DNA from: an uncultured Clostridia bacterium
GTDB taxonomy: Bacteria; Bacillota; Clostridia; Christensenellales; Aristaeellaceae
DNA: 19,614 nucleotides
NCBI GenBank assembly: GCA_937907055.1
Contig: CALCTW010000117.1
Span: 1 to 19,614, forward strand
Direction of reading: 5' to 3'
Numbering within the stretch: the stretch's first letter is position 1; each line of letters starts with the position of its first letter. The notes below the pieces were generated by a model. It was not told where the DNA came from. It was given only the letters and a program-made list of their open reading frames with translations, and did no database searches. Shown here piece by piece: positions 12,877-19,614 of this stretch. The position numbers were made by a program, and so were the translations under genes.

Positions 12877-13587
12877 TCACCAATCGCTGTCAAAGTCCAT
12901 GCCGCCGGAATCCCAGCTGTCGGAACTGTCCCAGCTGTAACTGTCGTCTGAGGAATGCGATGATTGATAATTGTCGTAATAGGTGGTGGTCGAAAAATCG
13001 GTAAAGTCGTCATCGGCGATGGCAAGGGCGGTTGTGTAATCGCTGCCCTGATAGTAGTCACGCCAATGATCCCTCAGTTCCTGGGGCGGGCTGGCCATTC
13101 TCCAGTTCAGGGCGTCATACCAGGCATACCATTTTCCGCCCAGATAGTAGTAATCCTCCACAATGGATGTGTGTGTTTTGTGATGATAGTAGCCCGTTTT
13201 CGGGGCATTGCCCAGCACCGCGAACAGCGTGCCGAAGAAGGCGAGGCCGGCCATGATAATGGCAAGCTTCTTCCAGACGCCGCGTTTTGATTTGGCCGGT
13301 TTTGCGCCACGCTGATTGGCTTTCTGCCGCAGTATCTCCTGCTTCAGCTTTTCCCACAGTTCCTTGACCGCGTGGGCTTCATCCGGCCCCTGATAGCGGA
13401 TGGCGCGGCTGCCGTCGTTTTTGTTTTTATACACCACATAGTTGTCGCCGTCCTGATAGATGCCGAAGGCGCGTGGCTGCCGGTAGTTGATACCGATGAA
13501 GAAGCGCGTGGTCTCCTGCGGGGGCAGATTATGTTCCTCGTACCATTGCTGCAGTTCGGCGATCGTTTTGGGGGTGGTGATGGGCAT
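12877..13587 (-). CDS. One-TM protein with D/S/W-rich tail, unknown function
   Basis: 236 aa from ATG 13587, with AAAGGA about 8 nt upstream; the longer frame is out of composition. Residues 1-80 are a soluble domain (TIAELQQWYEEHNLPPQETT, later FGIYQDGDNYVVYKNKNDGS, probably binding-type alpha/beta). A basic linker (90-107) and a single membrane helix (about 106-126, LAIIMAGLAFFGTLFAVLG) follow. The remaining ~110 residues hold a Tyr/Trp-rich segment (YYYLGGKWYAWYDALNWRM) and end in an Asp/Ser/Trp low-complexity tail. The basic side before the helix predicts the N-terminus inside and the tail outside. I do not recognise a named family. Its stop lies at the broken IS200 fragment. Confidence 0.75.
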   Translation of the reverse strand: MPITTPKTIAELQQWYEEHNLPPQETTRFFIGINYRQPRAFGIYQDGDNYVVYKNKNDGSRAIRYQGPDEAHAVKELWEKLKQEILRQKANQRGAKPAKSKRGVWKKLAIIMAGLAFFGTLFAVLGNAPKTGYYHHKTHTSIVEDYYYLGGKWYAWYDALNWRMASPPQELRDHWRDYYQGSDYTTALAIADDDFTDFSTTTYYDNYQSSHSSDDSYSWDSSDSWDSGGMDFDSDW

Positions 13588-13631
13588 AGCGTTCATCCTT
13601 TCCGGTTTGATGCGTTTTTGACCCGATGCCG

Positions 13632-13647
13632 TGTCAGGATCCTGACA
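13632..13647. promoter_or_regulatory. Perfect 16-bp palindrome upstream of the one-TM protein gene
   Basis: TGTCAGGATCCTGACA reads the same on both strands and lies 45-60 nt before the start codon of the minus-strand gene, in a place suited to an operator. No confident promoter boxes flank it. The rest of 13588-13745 shows no gene. Confidence 0.45.
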
Positions 13648-13745
13648 GAGAAGGATATTTCGCCGTCGTGCATGGTCATTCCTGCCGCACAAACGCGATC
13701 TGCGGACACCCTGCAGAAATTTTCAGGCCGCTTTTGCTGAAAATC

Positions 13746-13780
13746 ACAAAAACCCCGTCCGATCTTACGACCGGACAGGG
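13746..13780 (-). terminator. Terminator behind the DUF6273 fragment
   Basis: On the minus strand, CCCUGUCCG pairs with CGGACGGGG (13772-13780 with 13753-13761, one G-U pair), followed by UUUUUGUG. It ends the transcript of the DUF6273 remnant 70 nt after its stop. Confidence 0.8.
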
Positions 13781-13850
13781 CTGAATATCATACTGTTACC
13801 TGATGGTGTATCCAAATGCATGGCCTGCGTTTTCGGAACAGGCTCCGGAT

Positions 13851-14132
13851 TCAGTACACATCAACACTATCCAGAGCAAGCCAAAGAACAGGACGGACCG
13901 ATTCTCGATGGTTGAACACCCAGTCGGCGTCATAAATGTCGCCGAAAGGTCTGATGCTGGAGGCATTCACACTGCCGCTGCCGGGCGAGCGCAACCACCA
14001 GAACCAGCAGCCATCAAACTCAGTAAAATTATCGTATAAGGAATTATTATTGCAACTAAATATTCCGTTATCATCATACTTCTTTATCTTAAGGAGTGTA
14101 TGTATTATCTGTTCTTTCAACTTACATTTCAT
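13851..14132 (-). pseudogene. DUF6273 domain fragment (C-terminal)
   Basis: The frame ends in the hallmark of DUF6273 modules: CWFWWLRSPGSGSVNASSI, then RPFGDIYDADWVFNHRESV, then RPVLWLAL. In that family these residues form the final part of a roughly 150-residue domain found at the ends of secreted or formylglycine-like proteins in Clostridia. Here only about 55 residues of it remain. The N-terminal 40 residues of the frame (MKCKLKEQIIHTLLKIKKYD...) are AT-rich and unrelated. No signal peptide or repeat region precedes. A truncated leftover with its original terminator is the best reading. Confidence 0.6.
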
Positions 14133-14495
14133 TCTTTAGTTTTCTGCATACAATGCACATCATTATATTTTCTAATGATAGTCCTTTTTCCATTAGTTTT
14201 TCTTACTTTTTGCTTATAATGTCAGTGTTCTGCCTTGTTTGATCAGTTCATTTCTATAGTCCAGCTTTTTTGTTATTCGTAGCCATTCCTATTGTTCTTT
14301 TCGTCTCCTCTTATTATCGTTTCTCTTACTTCAAAGAAAACAAATGCTTATATTTACAGCAAAGCCCTCAGCGCGTGAGTACGCTGAGGGCTTAAATGTT
14401 TGTAGGTCATACTCGTGAGCGAGAACAACTAACTCCTTATGGTTCAAGGATTCATGCGCTTAATTCTAATCAGTAAAAAGCATCATAATTAATCA
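14133..14495. other. AT-rich intergenic stretch with a 12-bp hairpin
   Basis: No gene is supported between 14133 and 14495. The minus strand holds short frames such as EWLRITKKLDYRNELIKQGR (around 14235-14305) broken by stops, which look like decayed coding DNA. At 14362-14393 a perfect 12-bp stem AAGCCCTCAGCG/CGCTGAGGGCTT is placed about 100 nt beyond the endonuclease gene. With only a short U-run on the minus strand, it is a plausible terminator for the restriction-modification operon. Confidence 0.6.
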
Positions 14496-15416
14496 TTACG
14501 TATTGTATGGTCCCATAAACCGATCACCATTGAGATGAATCATATGGAGCGGTTCTTCAGCAATCCATACTTCTGTTTCCCAAGCAACATCTTGACTGAA
14601 TCTTTTATATGTTGCAAAGTCTGGGAAAGCTGTAATGTAGACATTGCCAGCATCAACACCTATGGTCATTGCCTCGATATCGGCCTTACGCTTTGCATCC
14701 ACTGGGCCAACTGTTGTGACACACTCGATGAAAAACAACCATTTTTTCTCAGGAAGATATAAGACTACATCAGGAAGTATGTCAAGTGTTATATCGAATC
14801 CTAATTCAGATAAACGTTCTTTGTTTTTATACATGTCTCGATCTGCTGAATCACCTACATATAAACATTCGCTGTTCGCAGCAAATCGAGGTGCGAAAAC
14901 CTCTAATATCTGTTTTTGTAACTGGTTGTGTTTGCCTGGGCTAAATCGCAAATCCTGCCCATTAACTCGTACAGGCATCTTTTGAAGTTCTTTTTTTGAT
15001 TGATAACTATTCACTACAACAGAATGATATTTTTTGTAGTATTTTAAAGCCACGTCCCATTCATCGGTTCCAAATGAGCGCAAAAGTTCTAGAACTTCGT
15101 CAGTGATGCGGTATTTAAAATTCCCGCTGTTTGATGCTAAGCCATTATCCTCTACGATAGCCATATCGCGGAAAGGGCGTAAGCAATCCTTTCGGATAGA
15201 TTCTCTACTGTTTTCCTTGTATGTTTTCATTCCGGTAGAACTCAGGTAGACAATGATATCATGAGTTCCCATCCACGGATTACTTGCTTTAGACCAACGA
15301 TCTTCAGTTGCCATATTTGACATTGCAATTAAAACAAGACAGCTCATGTTATTTTGCTGTTTTGTTGGCGTACCAATCTGAACCAAGAAATCCTTTGCAC
15401 TTTCTAATGTAGCCAT
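14496..15416 (-). CDS. Type II restriction endonuclease, BsuBI/PstI family
   Basis: 306 aa. The C-terminal half has the family (PF06616) blocks: YVGDSADRD (186-194), LPDVVLY (214-220), WLFFIECVTTVGPVDAKR (226-243). Together these form a PD-(D/E)XK-like catalytic site with Asp216 and Glu231. The N-terminal ~150 residues are a helical, winged-helix-like DNA-recognition domain (SRESIRKDCLRPFRDMAIVE). Classical members cut CTGCAG. The ATG at 15416 is chosen because GGAGGAA lies 6 nt before it; the ATG at 15430 contains that site and overlaps the methyltransferase stop. It follows the methyltransferase by 14 nt, so modification is made before cleavage. Base composition is lower in GC than the core genes, fitting a horizontally gained defence module. 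Confidence 0.9.
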   Translation of the reverse strand: MATLESAKDFLVQIGTPTKQQNNMSCLVLIAMSNMATEDRWSKASNPWMGTHDIIVYLSSTGMKTYKENSRESIRKDCLRPFRDMAIVEDNGLASNSGNFKYRITDEVLELLRSFGTDEWDVALKYYKKYHSVVVNSYQSKKELQKMPVRVNGQDLRFSPGKHNQLQKQILEVFAPRFAANSECLYVGDSADRDMYKNKERLSELGFDITLDILPDVVLYLPEKKWLFFIECVTTVGPVDAKRKADIEAMTIGVDAGNVYITAFPDFATYKRFSQDVAWETEVWIAEEPLHMIHLNGDRFMGPYNT

Positions 15417-15430
15417 GATAAATTCCTCCA

Positions 15431-16465
15431 TTAATAAAGCGTCGGCTCTTGGCTAGAATTACCAGAGGTACTAGTGCCCTCCATATACTCGACAATTGCT
15501 TTTGCAATGTTAAATGCCAAGAAAGGTGGTACAGCGTTACCAATTTGTTTGAACTGGCTATCTTTTTCTCCTTCGAAGACAAACCAATCTGGAAAGGATT
15601 GAAGACGAGCTGCTTCCCGAGGCTCAAGCCTTCTTCTTCTTCCGTCAGGCAACCTGTATCGTTGCATATCACTGGTAGCACCAGCTAGATTTCTGCAAGT
15701 AAGAGTTCGGGCGGGAACATCAAGGCGTAAATCACGCGGAGTAGTACAGCATGATTTTTTCTCATAATTGGCAATGTACTGATCCATGTTTGGAGTCAAG
15801 TACATTGGATTATCTGGCAGGATGTTGATGATATCTCTAACAGCTTCACCGGCTGTAACAACGTATTCCTTAGGCTCAGGAAAGAAGAAAGGAGTGCGGG
15901 TGCCAACACAGATCACTCTTTCCCTGTTTTGTGGCACATCATAATCAGCTGCGTTAAGCAAATTGTATGTTAATGAGTAACCTAAATCTTTGAGTTCATT
16001 TATTACTTCATCGAAATAGTCACGGTTTTTGTAGAATACTCCTCGTACATTTTCAAACAAAAAGACTTTTGGTTGAATTTGACGAATCGCTTCAATAAAT
16101 ATGGGGAAGCCGTTCCTTTCATCTTCTTTACCGAGTTGTTTGCCACCAACAGAAAAAGGTTGGCACGGAGGTCCTCCGATAACAATATCAACCTTTGGAA
16201 AAATGGTGTTTGTAGAGAGTTTTTCACAGATACAATCGCCTCGAAGATTGCGTCGATATGTTCGACAACAATCATCAACCATCTCATATCCGACAGTCTC
16301 TATACCTGCGGCCTCAAAACCCAGTGATAAACCGCCACACCCAGCAAACAAATCAATGGCATGATATTTGAAGGATGTAGGCCGCTGTATTGTGCTATTT
16401 AGATATGAGACATAATCCTCATAAGGTTTTGGCAAACTAGCACGATGCGCAACATTGCTAATCAC
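15431..16465 (-). CDS. C5-cytosine DNA methyltransferase (Type II modification enzyme)
   Basis: 344 aa from GTG 16465 with GGGAGG 9 nt upstream; an upstream TTG at 16489 would contain that site. All the m5C motifs are seen: I DLFAGCGGLSLGF (AdoMet binding), IV GGPPCQPFS with catalytic Cys101, VI ENVRG, VIII QNRERV, and X QIGNAVPP. The target-recognition region between VIII and IX (about residues 200-270) is short. It is first in the operon, before a BsuBI/PstI-type endonuclease, and would protect the host's own sites. The pairing is notable, because characterised BsuBI and PstI partners are adenine methyltransferases. Confidence 0.93.
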   Translation of the reverse strand: MISNVAHRASLPKPYEDYVSYLNSTIQRPTSFKYHAIDLFAGCGGLSLGFEAAGIETVGYEMVDDCCRTYRRNLRGDCICEKLSTNTIFPKVDIVIGGPPCQPFSVGGKQLGKEDERNGFPIFIEAIRQIQPKVFLFENVRGVFYKNRDYFDEVINELKDLGYSLTYNLLNAADYDVPQNRERVICVGTRTPFFFPEPKEYVVTAGEAVRDIINILPDNPMYLTPNMDQYIANYEKKSCCTTPRDLRLDVPARTLTCRNLAGATSDMQRYRLPDGRRRRLEPREAARLQSFPDWFVFEGEKDSQFKQIGNAVPPFLAFNIAKAIVEYMEGTSTSGNSSQEPTLY

Positions 16466-16516
16466 TGGATTTTTCCTCCCGGCAAGCAACTCAAAAATAA
16501 CAATAAATCATTTAAC

Positions 16517-16545
16517 ATTATAACACAAAACATCATTGAAATAAA
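16517..16545 (-). promoter_or_regulatory. Promoter of the restriction-modification operon
   Basis: On the minus strand an extended -10 box TGT-TATAAT lies at 16517-16525, with a weak TTTATT about 17 nt upstream. Transcription would start near 16510 and give a leader of about 45 nt before the methyltransferase GTG. Confidence 0.6.
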
Positions 16546-16612
16546 AGAAGAAAAGATAAGGGATATGTTCCGTTCCAAGATAATTCTGACGGGGGAGAGG
16601 TGCTCATGCGGC

Positions 16613-17092
16613 TTACAGATTTGCAAGTACCCCGGTCTTCTGTCCTTTGATAAGCACCTCATCGTCCCTGATCCCTTCAAGGTATCGCTGGGTGATCGCG
16701 ATATTCTCATGACCCATCAACCGGGAGAGTGTATACAGATCGCAGCCGTTCTTCAGTTGGAGATGCGCAAATGTGTGTCTGCACGTATGCGGCGATACTC
16801 GTATCTGATTATTGATCCCGATGTCGATCGCAGCCTTCTTAAAAGCTTGGAGATGCCTTCTTGCGTGAGTTGTCTGCCACGGTGAGAAAGGAAGAAGAAC
16901 CGCTCAGGCAGTTTGCCTTCAAAGTATAGTTCTTTTGCCCTGCTGTATTGCATCAGGGTCTTGGACAGGTAGGGTGATACGGGAACGACTCGCTCTTTGT
17001 TACCCTTCCTGTGAACCAGGATGTGCTTTTTTGTGGCTCTGCTCCTCATGCAACATGGTAACTTCATTCACACGCGTCATTTCCTCATTCAT
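16613..17092 (-). pseudogene. Tyrosine recombinase/integrase, C-terminal catalytic part, frameshifted twice
   Basis: Reading across three frames gives a phage/XerC-type integrase C-terminus: MNEEMTRVNEVTMLHEEQSH, then HILVHRKGNKERVVPVSPYL, then a frame change, then VSPHTCRHTFAHLQLKNGCD, LYTLSRLMGHENIAITQRYL and a tail to TAA at 16613. Catalytic HxxR (HTCRH), the later His (MGHEN) and Tyr (QRYL) are present. The first catalytic Arg (usually in TGLRxSE) is missing. Frameshifts lie in short homopolymers: an A-run near 17027-17032, and the T-run near 16841-16844, where one base appears lost. It is the partner of the N-terminal piece at 17740-17895. Confidence 0.8.
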
Positions 17093-17618
17093 CACATGAT
17101 AGATTTAGCTGTTCTTTTATGTTTTTGACGATTTCATCATTTTTTTCAACAACATTATTATACCACTGATACATGTTGTTTGACAACGCAATGAGAGCTT
17201 TTGCAACTTTCACCATTTTTTCCTTATCAGGAATTTTGAAAAGGCGATGACAGAAATAATAGTTTATCTCAGCTGCTGCATACATACGTGAAGCCAAATG
17301 CCGCAATTCATTTGTTGCCTCAATTCTATTTAAGCGATCCTGTTCTGAGTTGTTATTGCGCAAAGCGGGATTCATGTAGATATTCTTATAATATACCAAG
17401 GCAGCTGAAATATCACCCTTTAACTACCTGAAATCAGCAACTGGTTGCAATTTGACTTTTGAGATTATCTCCTCAATTCCGAAAATAATCAAAGCAGAGA
17501 GGATGGTTAAAAAGAAGGTTGCTACTTGAGCCCAATCTATAATTGGTGTTGCTTGAACAGTATTTGTCACCAATTCCTGTGTGAGAGAACTAACAGTTGT
17601 AAACACTTGTTCTGTCAA
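17085..17618 (-). pseudogene. Small membrane protein gene interrupted by one in-frame TAG
   Basis: From TTG 17618 (GGAGGG 9 nt upstream) the frame gives 64 residues: a polar start, one membrane helix (about 29-48, WAQVATFFLTILSALIIFG) and LQPVADFR, then TAG at 17424-17426. The same frame continues without a break for 112 residues: LKGDISAALVYYKNIYMNPA, then helical segments (NELRHLASRMYAAAEINYYF, KALIALSNNMYQWYNNVVEK), to TGA at 17085. Because both halves share one frame and join in a plausible linker, this is one gene of about 177 codons with a single nonsense codon (AAG or CAG to TAG would suffice). Its architecture, one TM and a cytosolic helical domain, is seen in uncharacterised accessory membrane proteins. 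I do not recognise a named family. It lies between the two integrase pieces. Confidence 0.55.
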
Positions 17619-17739
17619 GATTATTAACCCTCCATCTTATCATCGTACTGGCGACCGAGCCTTAAAATAATCATAGCATACCTTCGCTGTAAGTAAAAGT
17701 CAGTAAATATAATAATTGTAGAAGTGTCAAACATGGCCT

Positions 17740-17895
17740 CACTCTTTCGACTGTTGTGATCCCGAAATTTTCACTCATATAGTTCGCAAGATAGTTCAGC
17801 AGCTTGACGTAATTGCCGATCGTTCTTTTTGAAAATTTCCTTACTTTGCACTCGAAAGAGTACTCCATGATCGCCTCTGAAAAATTCGTAAACAA
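17740..17895 (-). pseudogene. Integrase N-terminal (SAM-like, core-binding) fragment
   Basis: About 52 residues: FSEAIMEYSFECKVRKFSKR, then TIGNYVKLLNYLANYMSENF, then GITTVERV. This is the start of the core-binding domain of tyrosine recombinases. The match ends there, and the frame continues as AT-rich nonsense. The start is either TTG 17895 or ATG 17868. The gene continues in the same orientation at 17092-16613, so about 0.65 kb has replaced or split the middle, including the first catalytic Arg. Confidence 0.65.
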
Positions 17896-18085
17896 AAACC
17901 TCTTTCCTTTTACACATTACTGCGTATCCAGAAAGAGGAATGTTCAAGTTTCCATTAGCGTTGACGATGCAAACGCTTACCGTACTCCATCAACATATTA
18001 CCTACTCGCAGGGATTTTTTGCTTGCCTCAGACTTACATCCGAAGTGCCTTCAAACCCTTGCAGCACAAGGCTTTGCGGTATTTA
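17896..18085. other. Junction between the accessory island and gap
   Basis: No gene is supported here. A hairpin at 18053-18075 (minus strand AAAGCCTTG-TGCTG-CAAGGGTTT, with one C-C mismatch) lies 10 nt after the gap stop and is followed only by UUUGAAGG. It may be the gap terminator, altered where foreign DNA joined. An imperfect palindrome AGCGTT...AACGCT lies at 17957-17976, and ATGCAAACGCTTACC (17967-17981) is close to a CcpA cre site, possibly by chance. No tRNA or clear direct-repeat attachment site is visible. Confidence 0.4.
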
Positions 18086-19120
18086 TTACAGCTCAGCGAA
18101 GTACTTGATGGTGCGGACCATCTGAGAGGTGTAGCTGTTCTCGTTGTCATACCAGGCAACGACCTGCACCTGATACAGGCCATCGGCGATCTTGGCGACC
18201 ATGGTCTGGTTGGCATCGAACAGAGAGCCGTACTTCATGCCGATGATGTCGGAGGAGACGAGCTTCTCGGTGGTGTAGCCGAAGGACTCAGAGGACTGGG
18301 CCTTCATGGCGGCGTTGACGGATTCCTTGGTCACATCCTCGCCCTTAACAACGGCAACCAGCAGGGTGGTGGAGCCGGTGGGGACGGGAACGCGCTGGGC
18401 GGAACCGATCAGCTTGCCGTTCAGCTCGGGGATGACCAGGCCGATGGCCTTGGCAGCACCGGTGCTGTTGGGAACGATGTTGGCGGCGCCGGCGCGAGCA
18501 CGCTGCAGGTCGCCCTTACGATGGGGGCCGTCCAGGATCATCTGGTCACCGGTGTAAGCATGCACGGTGGTCATGATGCCGCTCTGGATGGGGAAAGCAT
18601 CGTTCAGAGCCTTGGCCATGGGAGCCAGGCAGTTGGTGGTGCAGGAAGCAGCGGAGATGATCTGATCGTCAGCGGTCAGGGTCTCGTTGTTAACATTGTA
18701 AACAATGGTCTTCAGATCGTTGCCGGCAGGAGCAGAGATAACGACCTTCTTGGCACCGGCGGTGATGTGCGCCATGGACTTTTCCTTGGAGCAGTAGAAA
18801 CCGGTGCACTCCAGCACAACGTCAACATCCAGAGCGCCCCAGGGAGCGTTCACGGCATCCTTTTCGGCATAGATCTTGATTTCCTTGCCGTCGACAGTGA
18901 TGGTGCCCTTTTCATCATCAGCGGAAACGGTGTGCTTGTTCTCGCCGATCACGCCGCAGAAACCCTTCTGAGCGGTGTCATACTTCAGCAGGTGAGCCAG
19001 CATGGAGGGCTTGGTCAGATCGTTGATAGCGACGATTTCATAGCCCTCAGCAGCGAACATCTGACGGAAAGCAAGACGGCCAATGCGGCCAAAGCCATTG
19101 ATAGCAACCTTAACGGCCAT
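18086..19120 (-). CDS. gap: Glyceraldehyde-3-phosphate dehydrogenase, type I, NAD-dependent
   Basis: 344 aa, full length. It has an N-terminal Rossmann motif INGFGRIGRL (7-16), the AINDLT turn with Asp34 favouring NAD over NADP, the active-site SAASCTTNCLAP with nucleophile Cys160, HAYTGDQ, and the C-terminal WYDNENSYTSQMVR. It oxidises glyceraldehyde-3-phosphate to 1,3-bisphosphoglycerate in cytosolic glycolysis. AAAGGAGG stands 8 nt before the ATG, and codon use is strongly biased, as expected of a highly expressed core gene. It has its own promoter. No other glycolytic gene follows; the next DNA on this strand is the island's integrase debris. Confidence 0.98.
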   Translation of the reverse strand: MAVKVAINGFGRIGRLAFRQMFAAEGYEIVAINDLTKPSMLAHLLKYDTAQKGFCGVIGENKHTVSADDEKGTITVDGKEIKIYAEKDAVNAPWGALDVDVVLECTGFYCSKEKSMAHITAGAKKVVISAPAGNDLKTIVYNVNNETLTADDQIISAASCTTNCLAPMAKALNDAFPIQSGIMTTVHAYTGDQMILDGPHRKGDLQRARAGAANIVPNSTGAAKAIGLVIPELNGKLIGSAQRVPVPTGSTTLLVAVVKGEDVTKESVNAAMKAQSSESFGYTTEKLVSSDIIGMKYGSLFDANQTMVAKIADGLYQVQVVAWYDNENSYTSQMVRTIKYFAEL

Positions 19121-19160
19121 TGGAATTACCTCCTTTAATTACGGGTTTTACCCATCTACT

Positions 19161-19189
19161 ATTGTACCCAATCTTGCGGGATTTTGCAA
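19161..19189 (-). promoter_or_regulatory. gap promoter
   Basis: On the minus strand: TTGCAA (19184-19189), a 17-nt spacer, TACAAT (19161-19166). Transcription would start near 19154, giving a leader of about 35 nt. The 19190-19350 stretch beyond it holds no recognisable feature. Confidence 0.8.
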
Positions 19190-19354
19190 GAGGGTAGGCG
19201 CTTTTTCTGTACAGATTTGTGAAAGTTTCGGCAAATGGTGAATAAAATGGGCCGGATCGGACGCGGAAAATACAAATATTGGAGAATCGGGACGGGGTCA
19301 GGCGGAGCTGCCGGAGGGAAAACGCAGAAACTGTAAAAAAATCGTAAAAAACAC

Positions 19355-19383
19355 TTGAAAAACATTCGGTCATCTGATATAAT
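19355..19383 (+). promoter_or_regulatory. rpsF promoter
   Basis: TTGAAA (19355-19360), a 17-nt spacer, TATAAT (19378-19383). The leader would be about 62 nt. Confidence 0.85.
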
Positions 19384-19401
19384 CATTTTTGGCACATCCT
19401 T

Positions 19402-19425
19402 GCGCTGCACGCAAAGATGCAGCGC
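19402..19425 (+). other. Hairpin in the rpsF leader
   Basis: A perfect 8-bp stem GCGCTGCA/TGCAGCGC (19402-19409 with 19418-19425) with an 8-nt loop, ending about 13 nt before the ribosome binding site. Leaders of rpsF operons often bind the S6:S18 complex for feedback control. I could not match that known motif residue by residue, so the role is open. Confidence 0.5.
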
Positions 19426-19451
19426 CATAAGTCCGTGAGGAGGTGAAAAAG

Positions 19452-19614
19452 ATGAATAGGTATGAACTGACCTACATCATCGATACTGCCCTGGAGGAGA
19501 CCGCTCGTAAGGAACTGATCGAGAAGGTTTCTGCTTTGATCGCAGCTAACGGTGGTGAGGTGGAAAAGGTCGACGAGACTTGGGGCAAGCGCCGTCTGGC
19601 GTATGCCATCAACT
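19452..19614 (+). CDS. rpsF: 30S ribosomal protein S6 (partial, runs off window)
   Basis: 54 codons are visible: MNRYELTYIIDTALEETARK, then helix ELIEKVSALIAANGGEVEKV and DETWGKRRLAYAIN. This is the S6 N-terminal strand, helix and the conserved WGKRRLAYxI motif. The protein binds the central domain of 16S rRNA together with S18. GAGGAGGTG is 7-8 nt upstream of the ATG. In Firmicutes it normally heads an rpsF-ssb-rpsR operon, which would lie beyond the window. Confidence 0.97.
   Translation, partial: MNRYELTYIIDTALEETARKELIEKVSALIAANGGEVEKVDETWGKRRLAYAIN

Noticed and set aside
17424..17426. TAG read as pyrrolysine or a reassigned codon
   Set aside because: No Pyl machinery is visible, and the gene sits amid decayed genes; a simple nonsense mutation is likelier.
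17967..17981. CcpA catabolite-response element ATGCAAACGCTTACC
   Set aside because: Matches 14 of 15 consensus positions, but there is no promoter or intact gene close enough to give it meaning; mentioned only in the junction entry.
17813..19138. Long plus-strand open frame (441 codons) antisense to gap
   Set aside because: It is the mirror of a highly expressed GC-biased gap gene, rich in Gly/Asp/Val/His, with no domain or ribosome site.
19384..19451. S6:S18 autoregulatory RNA motif in the rpsF leader
   Set aside because: A hairpin exists, but the conserved binding bases of that motif could not be placed with confidence.

Overview
This 19.6 kb chromosomal window most likely comes from an uncultured gut or rumen Clostridia-type Firmicute. 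The signs are strong AGGAGG-type ribosome binding sites, TTG and GTG starts, a T-box riboswitch, BspA-like and DUF6273 proteins, and a GC-rich host background broken by AT-rich accessory DNA. Species cannot be named from sequence alone. The right edge is core genome: gap (glyceraldehyde-3-phosphate dehydrogenase) on the minus strand, divergent from rpsF (ribosomal protein S6), which runs off the end.

Left part (1-7.4 kb): a CE2-like SGNH esterase and a GtrA-like membrane protein lie in tandem. They are followed by a palindromic MITE-like element and a hicAB toxin-antitoxin pair with a consensus promoter that carries a perfect palindromic operator. On the minus strand is a three-gene ABC importer of the TrpXYZ type. 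It is controlled by a complete T-box leader whose specifier reads UGG (Trp), with its own consensus promoter. Divergent from it is a CPA-type cation/proton antiporter gene. Its leader reads as a fluoride riboswitch whose 3' end is shared with a strong intrinsic terminator, so the antiporter is probably a fluoride-resistance gene.

Middle (7.4-14.4 kb): a secreted CotH-type protein, then a promoter, a compact structured RNA and a terminator directly upstream of a DUF3800 gene. This layout resembles the RNA motifs known to associate with DUF3800. Next come an Xre-type regulator with twin palindromic operators and a frameshifted small downstream gene, gene debris, a secreted BspA-like leucine-rich-repeat protein, an IS200 left-end remnant, a one-TM protein with a D/S/W-rich tail, and a DUF6273 gene fragment.

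Right part (14.4-18 kb): a Type II restriction-modification pair (BsuBI/PstI-family endonuclease plus C5-cytosine methyltransferase) beside a ruined tyrosine-recombinase gene. That gene is split into N- and C-terminal pieces by about 0.6 kb carrying a membrane-protein gene, itself interrupted by one in-frame TAG. About 9.6-18 kb therefore reads as an accessory island of defence, toxin-antitoxin-like and mobile remnants lodged before the conserved gap/rpsF region.

The observations most worth following are the RNA-DUF3800 module, the fluoride switch with its antiporter, and the split integrase with its amber-interrupted passenger.
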